Shown here in pieces: positions 15,675 to 20,743 of a stretch of 20,743 nucleotides of DNA. A model generated the notes under the pieces. It did no database searches and was not told where the DNA came from. It was given only the letters and a program-made list of their open reading frames with translations. Source of the stretch: Clostridiales bacterium UBA3680 (GTDB lineage: Bacteria > Bacillota > Clostridia > Lachnospirales > CAG-274); assembly GCA_002372875.1 (NCBI GenBank), contig DFJD01000042.1, positions 1 to 20,743 on the forward strand, written 5' to 3'. A program made the translations under genes and the position numbers. Numbering within the stretch: position 1 is the stretch's first letter; each line of letters opens with the position of its first letter.

Positions 15675-16424
15675 CTACTTTTCAGTACCTCCGTAGTATA
15701 TTTTTTTAAATTGTTCGGTGTAATCTCCCTTATCGTTGTAAACTATAATATTGGGCTCTGTCACAAGATTCGGCTTTCCTTTTTTTACAAATTCCATAAG
15801 GCAAAGGGAAGGCGCCTTATTTACATCGGTACACACAAATTGAATTCTTTTCGGCTCTGTTTCATATTTATCGGCACATCGAAAAATATCAGCCAATCTG
15901 TTTGGTCGGTGCACCATATAAAACCTTCCGCCGTATTTAAGAAGATAGCTTGCCGCAAAAAACACATCCTCAAGCTTGCAGGTTATTTCGTGTCGTGCAA
16001 TGGCTTTGTGTGTAATATTTCCTGTTTTTCCGCTTCCGACCTTCATATACGGAGGATTACAGGTGACAACATCAAATTCCCCTTTTTTGAAAGCATACGG
16101 TTGCCTTATATCAGAATTAAGAAATTTTATTTTATCTTTTATTTCGTTTAACAAAAGAGATCTTTCCGCTAAATCAAAACAATCCTTTTGCAACTCTATT
16201 CCCATTATGTCGGCACCTTTTCCCTTTCCGTAAAGCAGCAACGGTATAACGCCGTTTCCCGAACAAAGGTCACACACCCTTTCTTTTTTATCTGCCGATA
16301 CAAAATCCGATAAAAGCACGGAATCCATACCAAAACAAAAAAGGGAAGGTCTTTGTATTATATAAAGTCCGCTTAACTGAAGGTCATCTATTCTTTCATC
16401 CGCCTCAAGAGCAATATCAATCAT
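15675..16424 (-). CDS. tRNA1(Val) (adenine-N6)-methyltransferase-like protein (TrmN6/YabB type)
   Basis: 249-residue class I S-adenosylmethionine methyltransferase. Motif I is DLCSGNGVIPLLL (52-64), the acidic end of the second strand is in GIELQKD (75-81), and the catalytic NPPY (123-126) is the signature of N6-adenine or similar amino methylation. Position between ricT and rsmI is that of B. subtilis yabB, whose E. coli relative TrmN6 (YfiC) modifies A37 of tRNA1(Val). The exact target here is not proven. The ATG at 16422-16424 overlaps the ricT end by 8 bp (ATGATTGA), with AAGGAG 7 nt upstream, so the start is well supported. Confidence 0.9.
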   Translation of the reverse strand: MIDIALEADERIDDLQLSGLYIIQRPSLFCFGMDSVLLSDFVSADKKERVCDLCSGNGVIPLLLYGKGKGADIMGIELQKDCFDLAERSLLLNEIKDKIKFLNSDIRQPYAFKKGEFDVVTCNPPYMKVGSGKTGNITHKAIARHEITCKLEDVFFAASYLLKYGGRFYMVHRPNRLADIFRCADKYETEPKRIQFVCTDVNKAPSLCLMEFVKKGKPNLVTEPNIIVYNDKGDYTEQFKKIYYGGTEK

Positions 16425-17289
16425 CGGAGAGCTCCTTTAATGCCTCCTTTGAAATTTTCTCCTCGGCGTGATACTTTCTTTTGAGTATTTTTATCTCCTC
16501 TGCCGAGTAAAAGGCGACATCTATATCTCCCTTTTCATTTTTTCTGACAGCCGCTTTTACAAGCTGTCTGAGAGGACTTACCGACAACACTTCTCCCTCT
16601 CCGTCGGGAGTGAGGATCTTATCGCCTTCTCCGGGAAGGATTTTTATAAGTTCTTCGTAATTGCTTTGCTCAAATTTGAGACAACACATAAGCCTGCCGC
16701 AAGAACCCGAAATTTTGCCGGGATTTAAGGACAAACCTTGATCTTTGGCCATTTTAATGCTCACCGGTTGAAAATCACCCAGGAAAGTGGCACAGCAAAG
16801 AGTCCTTCCGCAAATTCCTATGCCGTTTAACAGCTTGGCCTCATCTCTTACTCCTATTTGTCTGAGTTCTATTCTGGTACGAAAAACGGCGGCAAGGTCC
16901 TTTACAAGCTCTCTGAAATCTATTCTTCCGTCTGCTGTAAAGCAGAAAATGATCTTACTGTTGTCAAATGTCATTTCCACATCGACAAGCTTCATTTCAA
17001 GGCCTCTGAGCTTTATTTTTTCTTTGCATATTTCAAAAGCCTGCTTTTCCTTTTCCTTGTTTGCCTTATTTTTTTCTATATCAGCCTCGGTAGCTATTCT
17101 CAGTATTTTTTTCAGAGGAGTTGTAAAAGATTCATCTTCTATCGAACGGTTTGGAATCACAACCGTACCGTATTCGGTTCCCCTTGCCGTTTCAACTATA
17201 ACTCCGGTGTCGGCTTTTATCTCTGTCCCATCGGGATCAAAATAATAAATTTTTCCCACTTTTTTGAATCTGACCCCAACAACAATCAT
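16417..17289 (-). CDS. ricT: PSP1-domain protein RicT (YaaT)
   Basis: 290-residue cytoplasmic protein. In B. subtilis RicT joins RicA and RicF in the Y-complex, which promotes RNase Y-dependent mRNA maturation and affects sporulation, competence and biofilm. It begins MIVVGVRFKKVGKIYYFDP and carries the PSP1 core ending in GIGICGRTLCC (C160, C165, C166) and GSCGRLMCC (C197, C202, C203). These conserved cysteines match those reported to bind an Fe-S cluster in the Y-complex. A charged helical stretch (about 70-95) precedes the core. The C-terminal KOW-like part (GEGDKILTPDGEGEVLSV) is typical. It overlaps holB by 4 bp (ATGA) and the next gene by 8 bp. ricA and ricF are not in this window. Confidence 0.94.
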   Translation of the reverse strand: MIVVGVRFKKVGKIYYFDPDGTEIKADTGVIVETARGTEYGTVVIPNRSIEDESFTTPLKKILRIATEADIEKNKANKEKEKQAFEICKEKIKLRGLEMKLVDVEMTFDNSKIIFCFTADGRIDFRELVKDLAAVFRTRIELRQIGVRDEAKLLNGIGICGRTLCCATFLGDFQPVSIKMAKDQGLSLNPGKISGSCGRLMCCLKFEQSNYEELIKILPGEGDKILTPDGEGEVLSVSPLRQLVKAAVRKNEKGDIDVAFYSAEEIKILKRKYHAEEKISKEALKELSDD

Positions 17290-18281
17290 TTACTGTTCTC
17301 CTTTATTGTCATAAGTAAGCTCTCGGTCAAAAGGGCAACATCTCCGTTTGCCGAAAGCCTTTTTTTCACCTTGTACAGTTCATCAAATATCACAAACAGC
17401 CCTTCAAGCTCATGTCTGAATGATATTTCTTTTATTTCGTTTGCCATGTCCGACTGCATAACATATTTTATGTTTCCCGTCTGTTTATAAACAATGGCAT
17501 CTCTTACAATGGAAAAGAACGTGTCAAGTACACCGTTTAAGATGTTACTTTCGTACTTTTTCATATCCTCCGCCATTGAGTAAACCGTAACTATATCGGA
17601 AGTTTCCGAATTTGAAAACAGATTAAAAGCCCTGCTTCTTATTTCGGAAAACTCCTCGGAACCTGTCATACTTTTCAGTTTTCCTATACTGCCGGAGGCA
17701 TATCTTGCGTATAACGAAGCACTCTCCGAGGTGAGTTTAAGATTTTCCACCGCATAATTTATAACATCGGAGCTTGCAAGCGGCATAAACTTGTATATCA
17801 TACACCTTGATATTATCGTATGCAAAAGCCTTTTATAATTGGTGCATATAAGCAAAAAAACAACATACTCGGGCGGCTCTTCAAGAGTTTTTAAAAGAGC
17901 ATTTTGTGCTTCGATGTTCATAAGGTCGGCATCGGGCACGGTAAACACCTTATATTTTCCGTTTTGAGGGGGATAGCTTACATTGGCATTTATCTGCGTG
18001 CGGATATCTCCCACCGTGATATTCTTTTTTTCATGTGTTATCCCGTAATAATTTACATTTGTACCCGCATCAAATGTCAGGCAGCTTTTACACCGATTAC
18101 AGGGCTCACTTTCGCCTCTTTCGCAATTAAGAACCTTCGCAAATGTCGCCGCCACACTTTTTTTCCCGACACCCACAGGGCCGTCAAATATATAAGCATG
18201 GGCGGTCGACCCGTTTTTGACCGCATGTTTCAGCGCATTTATGATGTTTTTGTGTCCCACAATATCGGTGAAGGCGTTCAT
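17286..18281 (-). CDS. holB: DNA polymerase III delta' subunit (clamp loader)
   Basis: 331-residue AAA+ clamp-loader subunit that helps load the sliding clamp on primed DNA. The N-terminus reads FTDIVGHKNIINALKHAV. A Walker A-like loop GPVGVGKKS lies at 34-42, followed by a four-cysteine zinc site C53, C61, C64, C67 (NCERGESEPCNRCKSC). NALLKTLEEPPEYVVFLLI, and ISRC at about 168-171 (arginine-finger SRC motif), complete the ATPase part. The rest is the helical collar domain with weak conservation. The ATG shares one base with the tmk stop (TAATG), and AGAGGA sits about 6 nt upstream. Placed between tmk and ricT as in Bacillus, with yaaQ and yaaR missing. Confidence 0.93.
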   Translation of the reverse strand: MNAFTDIVGHKNIINALKHAVKNGSTAHAYIFDGPVGVGKKSVAATFAKVLNCERGESEPCNRCKSCLTFDAGTNVNYYGITHEKKNITVGDIRTQINANVSYPPQNGKYKVFTVPDADLMNIEAQNALLKTLEEPPEYVVFLLICTNYKRLLHTIISRCMIYKFMPLASSDVINYAVENLKLTSESASLYARYASGSIGKLKSMTGSEEFSEIRSRAFNLFSNSETSDIVTVYSMAEDMKKYESNILNGVLDTFFSIVRDAIVYKQTGNIKYVMQSDMANEIKEISFRHELEGLFVIFDELYKVKKRLSANGDVALLTESLLMTIKENSK

Positions 18282-18922
18282 TACAATCCTCTGTCTTTCA
18301 TTATGCCCTTAAGTATATCGAGTATTTCCTCGTGTATAAGCTCCGGAGCTTTTTCGGCATCTATTGTTATTATTCGGTCTGAGTTTTTTCTTGAAAGATA
18401 AACATAGCCGTCATAAACTCTCTGATGAAAATTAAAATCTTCGCTTTCAAGTCTGTCAAGCTCCTTGAAGTTGCTTTTTCTTTTGATACTTCCTTCAACA
18501 CTCAGTTTGAGAAAAAAAGTTATATCCGGAGCAAGCCCTACGGTCGCCCTTTGGTTTATGCTTAGGATCTCATCTTCGCCCAAACCCCTTGCAAGCCCCT
18601 GATAGACAATGTTAGAATCAAGAAATCTGTCGCTTATTACTATTTTTCCGTCACGCAAAGCAGGAATTATGACCTCGGATACAAGCTGCGCACGGCATGC
18701 GGCATAAAGAAGAGCCTCCGTTTGCGGCGTCATAAGTGAATTATCCCGATCTATGATTATCTGTCTTACCTTTTCACCTATGGTCGTACCTCCGGGTTCT
18801 CTCACACAAACCACATCGTATCCCTTTTCTTTAAGAATATTTTCAAGCAATTTGATCTGTGTTGTTTTTCCGCAGCCGTCGGTACCTTCAAAGGTAATAA
18901 AAAAGCCCGATAATTCCGTCAT
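18281..18922 (-). CDS. tmk: Thymidylate kinase
   Basis: Phosphorylates dTMP to dTDP with ATP, essential for dTTP supply. From ATG 18922 the product is 213 residues, normal for the family: MTELSGFFITFEG, P-loop GTDGCGKTT (13-21), CVREPGGTTIGEKVR, LLYAACRAQLV, ISDRFLDSNIVYQG (the DR motif) and a lid-like GSIKRKSNFKELDRLESED. The frame is open up to 19030, which would add 36 residues that overlap the upstream gene and lie outside the family. The preferred ATG overlaps the kduD-like stop as ATGA (18919-18922). GGAGG lies 12 nt upstream, a little far; ATG 18934 would touch GGAGG directly, so it is unlikely. Confidence 0.95.
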   Translation of the reverse strand: MTELSGFFITFEGTDGCGKTTQIKLLENILKEKGYDVVCVREPGGTTIGEKVRQIIIDRDNSLMTPQTEALLYAACRAQLVSEVIIPALRDGKIVISDRFLDSNIVYQGLARGLGEDEILSINQRATVGLAPDITFFLKLSVEGSIKRKSNFKELDRLESEDFNFHQRVYDGYVYLSRKNSDRIITIDAEKAPELIHEEILDILKGIMKDRGL

Positions 18923-19677
18923 CTTGCAAGCCATCCTCCGTCCACAGCAAGGGTAAAGCCGTTTACATAATCCGATGCCTGTGAACAAAGGAAAACAACC
19001 GCACCCGACATATCTTCTGGGGTACCCCATCTTCCCGCGGGAATACGGTCGATAATTGCTTCGGAGCGATCCTTATCTTTTCTAAGATTGTCGGTGTTGT
19101 TTGTTGCCATATATCCCGGCGCTATCGCATTAACATTTACGCCTTTACTTGCCCATTCATTTGCAAGTGCCTTTGTTATTCCCATAACGGCGGACTTGCT
19201 TGCGCAGTATGCGGGCACTCTTATGCCGCCCTGATAACTGAGCATAGAAGCAATGTTTACAATTTTTCCGCTTCCTTGGGCAATAAATTCTTTACCAAAG
19301 GCTTGACACATAAAATAAACCACATTTTGATTAAGGGAAATTACCCTGTTCCAATCTTCTTCGGTCACATTTTCGGCATCTTCTCTGAGTATCATACCGG
19401 CATTGTTTACAAGTATGTCGACCCTGCCAAAAGCTTCCTTTACGCTTTCAAGAATAAAGGGGATTTTTTCCGTTGTTGCAAGGTCGGCTATAATTTCCTT
19501 GAAAACGAAGCCGTCCTTTTCTATCATTGCCTGAGTTTCGGCACAGCTTCTTCTTGCCACTCCGCATACTTTAGCCCCTGCCTGTGCAAGAGCAACACAC
19601 ATTGCCTGTCCGAGCCCCGTGTTTGCTCCCGTAACAACGGCAACCTTACCGTCAATTCTGAATTTATCCAAAATCAT
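18919..19677 (-). CDS. kduD: KduD-type short-chain dehydrogenase (2-dehydro-3-deoxy-D-gluconate 5-dehydrogenase)
   Basis: 252-residue classical short-chain dehydrogenase closely resembling E. coli KduD as I recall it: the start MILDKFRIDGKVAVVTG, then INIASML-like NIASMLSYQGGIRVP, NEWASKGVNVNAIAPGYMAT, RIPAGRWGTPEDM and the end SDYVNGFTLAVDGGWLAR. The NAD(P) motif is TGANTGLG (16-23), NNAG at 91-94, and the catalytic triad Ser144, Tyr157, Lys161 is intact. KduD acts in pectin/uronate breakdown (5-keto-4-deoxyuronate route) and can act on other hexonates. ATG 19675-19677 has GGAGG (19684-19688) 6 nt upstream. It is the first gene of the replication/RNA-modification operon and overlaps tmk by 4 bp. 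No kduI, kdgK or pectin genes are nearby, so the physiological substrate is uncertain. Confidence 0.88.
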   Translation of the reverse strand: MILDKFRIDGKVAVVTGANTGLGQAMCVALAQAGAKVCGVARRSCAETQAMIEKDGFVFKEIIADLATTEKIPFILESVKEAFGRVDILVNNAGMILREDAENVTEEDWNRVISLNQNVVYFMCQAFGKEFIAQGSGKIVNIASMLSYQGGIRVPAYCASKSAVMGITKALANEWASKGVNVNAIAPGYMATNNTDNLRKDKDRSEAIIDRIPAGRWGTPEDMSGAVVFLCSQASDYVNGFTLAVDGGWLAR

Positions 19678-19742
19678 ATATAACCTCCAAAATTGTATTT
19701 CTGTTGTCTTTTCCTAAAATGTTCAAAAGAAAACTTCTTGAT

Positions 19743-19771
19743 ATTATACACTTATTTCGGTAAAACTTCAA
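19743..19771 (-). promoter_or_regulatory. Sigma-A promoter of the eight-gene kduD-to-DUF4364 operon
   Basis: On the minus strand: TTGAAG (19766-19771), 17-bp spacer, TATAAT (19743-19748), about 65 bp before the kduD ATG. No other convincing promoter was seen in the operon's short gene junctions. Confidence 0.8.
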
Positions 19772-19783
19772 CTTAATTTTAAG

Positions 19784-19795
19784 GAATGACCATTC
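19784..19795. promoter_or_regulatory. Possible operator upstream of the kduD promoter
   Basis: GAATG-AC-CATTC, perfect 5-bp arms around a 2-bp centre, 12 bp upstream of the -35 box. The shape resembles TetR-family operators. No regulator gene is adjacent, and such short repeats also arise by chance. Confidence 0.3.
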
Positions 19796-19938
19796 ATTGT
19801 TTGTTAAAAGATTCTCACTTTGCAAATATATATCTGATAGAGGGATTTTTACAGAATTATTACAAATAAAATACTTTTTCAGAGTTGTAATATAGTATAA
19901 ATAGTATATATTTCAATCATTTATTCTTATATTTTTTC

Positions 19939-19967
19939 TTGACACGAATTCATTATTATGGTATTAT
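19939..19967 (+). promoter_or_regulatory. Strong extended -10 promoter of the prepilin gene
   Basis: Perfect TTGACA (19939-19944), 17-bp spacer, TATTAT (19962-19967), with TG at 19959-19960 giving an extended -10. The transcript start should be near 19974, about 43 nt before the ATG. Confidence 0.85.
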
Positions 19968-20002
19968 CCATATAAAGGAAAAGCAATAACAGTTAAAAAG
20001 GG

Positions 20003-20012
20003 ATAAGGTGAG
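20003..20012 (+). promoter_or_regulatory. Ribosome binding site that sets the prepilin start
   Basis: ATAAGGTGAG, with AAGGTGA at 20005-20011, about 5 nt before ATG 20017. The GTG at 20008, which opens the longer frame, lies inside this site and so cannot be the start. Confidence 0.75.
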
Positions 20013-20016
20013 ATTT

Positions 20017-20664
20017 ATGAAGAATTTGAAAAACAACCTAAAACAAAATTTAAAAAAAGCTTTCACGCTGGTTGAGCTTATAGTGGTTATCGCTATATTG
20101 GCAGCTCTTACTGCATTGGCCCTTCCTTCGCTTTCGGGAATTATAAAAACTGCAAAATGCCGTGTAGACCTTAACAACGCACATGTTATCTACAACAATG
20201 TGCAGGCAATAATACATTATGATTCCGTAGCAAGGGCAGGTCTTTACACCTTCGGTAAGGACTATAACGTTACTTCTGTATATAAGGGTAAGCAAGAGTC
20301 ATACAAAATTGACGGTGTTTGCTATCTTGCAGGCTTCAACGATGAACATTCCAACTGGCACAACTTGAGCCGTTCCTTTAACGGTAATGCCCCCGCAAAG
20401 AAATTCATCGAAGCTTTAAACAACGAAATGAACCTTCACGAAGACAGTAAAACGGACAAAAACGCCGGTGTTCAGTTTGCTTTACAATACAAGGGTTCAA
20501 AAGACGGAAGACCCATTGAAAGATGGTATGTTTGCAAGAGATACAACAATGGTGACGCAAACCGAAAAGCTACGGGAAGAGTGGAGATTTGGGTAGGTCA
20601 GGGTGACCCTCAGGTCGCACTTTACAGATTGTATCCTGAGCCTGACGATTATTACACAAGCTGA
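20017..20664 (+). CDS. Type IV prepilin-like protein
   Basis: 215-residue protein with a textbook class III (prepilin) signal. A positively charged 15-residue leader MKNLKNNLKQNLKKA is followed by FTLVELIVVIAILAALTALA. Prepilin peptidase would cut before Phe16 and methylate it, leaving Glu at mature position 5; the -1 residue is Ala rather than the more usual Gly. The hydrophobic helix spans about 16-42. The soluble part (45-215) has Cys48, Cys102 and Cys173 and ends in an acidic, tyrosine-rich tail (YPEPDDYYTS). I do not recognise the head-domain family. It could be a major or minor pilin or a pseudopilin. No pilus ATPase, platform protein or prepilin peptidase gene is in the window. It has its own promoter and terminator, so it is probably monocistronic. 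Confidence 0.87.
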   Translation: MKNLKNNLKQNLKKAFTLVELIVVIAILAALTALALPSLSGIIKTAKCRVDLNNAHVIYNNVQAIIHYDSVARAGLYTFGKDYNVTSVYKGKQESYKIDGVCYLAGFNDEHSNWHNLSRSFNGNAPAKKFIEALNNEMNLHEDSKTDKNAGVQFALQYKGSKDGRPIERWYVCKRYNNGDANRKATGRVEIWVGQGDPQVALYRLYPEPDDYYTS

Positions 20665-20670
20665 GCGTAA

Positions 20671-20716
20671 TATTGTAATACAAAAATGCCCCATTAGGGG
20701 CATTTTTTATTGTAAT
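20671..20716. repeat. 9-bp direct repeat flanking the prepilin terminator
   Basis: TATTGTAAT occurs at 20671-20679 and again at 20708-20716, bracketing the terminator hairpin. In AT-rich DNA this may be chance. Confidence 0.4.
20682..20708 (+). terminator. Rho-independent terminator of the prepilin gene
   Basis: AAAAATGCCCC (20682-20692), loop ATTA, GGGGCATTTTTT (20697-20708). It lies 17 bp after the stop codon. The near-symmetric A and T tracts would also allow action on the minus strand. Confidence 0.93.
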
Positions 20717-20724
20717 CGAATTAA

Positions 20725-20743
20725 GGAAACGCTGATTAATTAA
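20725..20743 (+). repeat. Palindromic repeat unit, copy 2 (cut by window edge)
   Basis: GGAAACGCTGATTAATTAA at the window end shares 14 of 15 bases with 7719-7733. Its left part GGAAACGCTGAT is near the reverse complement of the right half of copy 1. The rest of the unit lies beyond the window. Confidence 0.45.

Larger units (their letters stand above)
19678..20016. other. Divergent intergenic region between kduD and the prepilin gene
   Basis: 339 bp, very AT-rich, with the two outward-facing promoters at 19743-19771 (minus) and 19939-19967 (plus) and the inverted repeat at 19784-19795. The stretch 19800-19935 holds AT-rich sequence, including a run of TA-type repeats around 19891-19910, and no reading frame or stem that I can support. 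Confidence 0.6.

Noticed and set aside
16858..17490. 210-codon plus-strand frame across ricT and holB
   Set aside because: Antisense to two conserved overlapping genes; no ribosome site or recognisable domain.
18923..19030. 36-codon upstream extension of tmk
   Set aside because: It overlaps the conserved end of the kduD-like gene in another frame and its Cys/Arg/Tyr-rich residues are not part of thymidylate kinases.
20671..20716. Target-site duplication of a mobile element around the prepilin terminator
   Set aside because: The 9-bp repeats enclose only an ordinary terminator hairpin with no element between them; AT-rich chance repeat is simpler.
1..20743. CRISPR array, prophage or defence island
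   Set aside because: No spaced repeats, no phage or nuclease/toxin genes beyond the housekeeping RecJ and SNF2 proteins were seen.

Overview
This 20.7 kb window looks like the chromosome of a low-GC, Gram-positive anaerobe of the class Clostridia. The evidence is: AT-rich DNA with strong AGGAGG-type ribosome sites and TTGACA/TATAAT promoters; a DUF4364 gene; a SWIM/SNF2 ATPase with a bacterial SNF2-associated region; a SpoIID/LytB-family protein; and the Firmicutes block tmk-holB-ricT(yaaT)-trmN6(yabB)-rsmI. I cannot name the species. I see no tRNA, rRNA, CRISPR array, prophage or insertion sequence. Most of the window is core chromosome, tightly packed and mostly on the minus strand.

Layout, left to right. 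(1) 1-6060, minus strand: one operon from a strong promoter at 6032-6060. It holds a 1264-residue SNF2 ATPase with two SWIM zinc-finger motifs, then recJ, then the N-terminal half of acetolactate decarboxylase (alsD/budA type), cut by the window edge. (2) 6095-9805, plus strand: two separately promoted genes. The first is a secreted NlpC/P60 cell-wall peptidase with SH3-like domains. The second is a seven-helix membrane protein with a degenerate GGDEF-like region and an intact EAL domain, i.e. a c-di-GMP phosphodiesterase. Its roughly 95-nt leader has clear secondary structure that I could not assign to a known riboswitch. A two-way terminator at 9778-9805 closes this unit and also the facing queA unit. 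(3) 9815-12204, minus strand: spoIID-like lytic transglycosylase followed by queA. (4) 12156-12468: a non-coding gap with a terminator and a second unexplained hairpin. (5) 12469-19771, minus strand: an eight-gene operon with overlapping or nearly abutting genes, from one promoter: kduD-like SDR, tmk, holB, ricT, trmN6-like methyltransferase, rsmI, a yitJ-type homocysteine methyltransferase/MTHFR fusion, DUF4364. (6) 19772-20743: a divergent promoter drives a lone type IV prepilin-like gene with its own terminator. The window ends inside a sequence resembling the palindrome in front of the EAL gene.

Functionally the long operon combines DNA replication (thymidylate kinase, clamp-loader delta'), RNA modification (RsmI, TrmN6-like), RNA-decay/development control (RicT) and one-carbon/methionine metabolism, with a uronate-catabolism-type dehydrogenase at its head. 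The left operon pairs a SWIM/SNF2 ATPase with the RecJ exonuclease, which suggests a joint DNA-repair role, and carries a fermentation enzyme at its tail.

Several genes have an open frame longer than the real protein. The ribosome sites place the true starts downstream for the NlpC/P60, EAL, SpoIID, tmk and prepilin genes. The most interesting items are the structured leader before the EAL gene, the doubled SWIM motif, the palindromic repeat seen twice, and the unusual partners kduD and alsD in housekeeping operons. I found nothing that I can defend as a wholly new multi-gene system.
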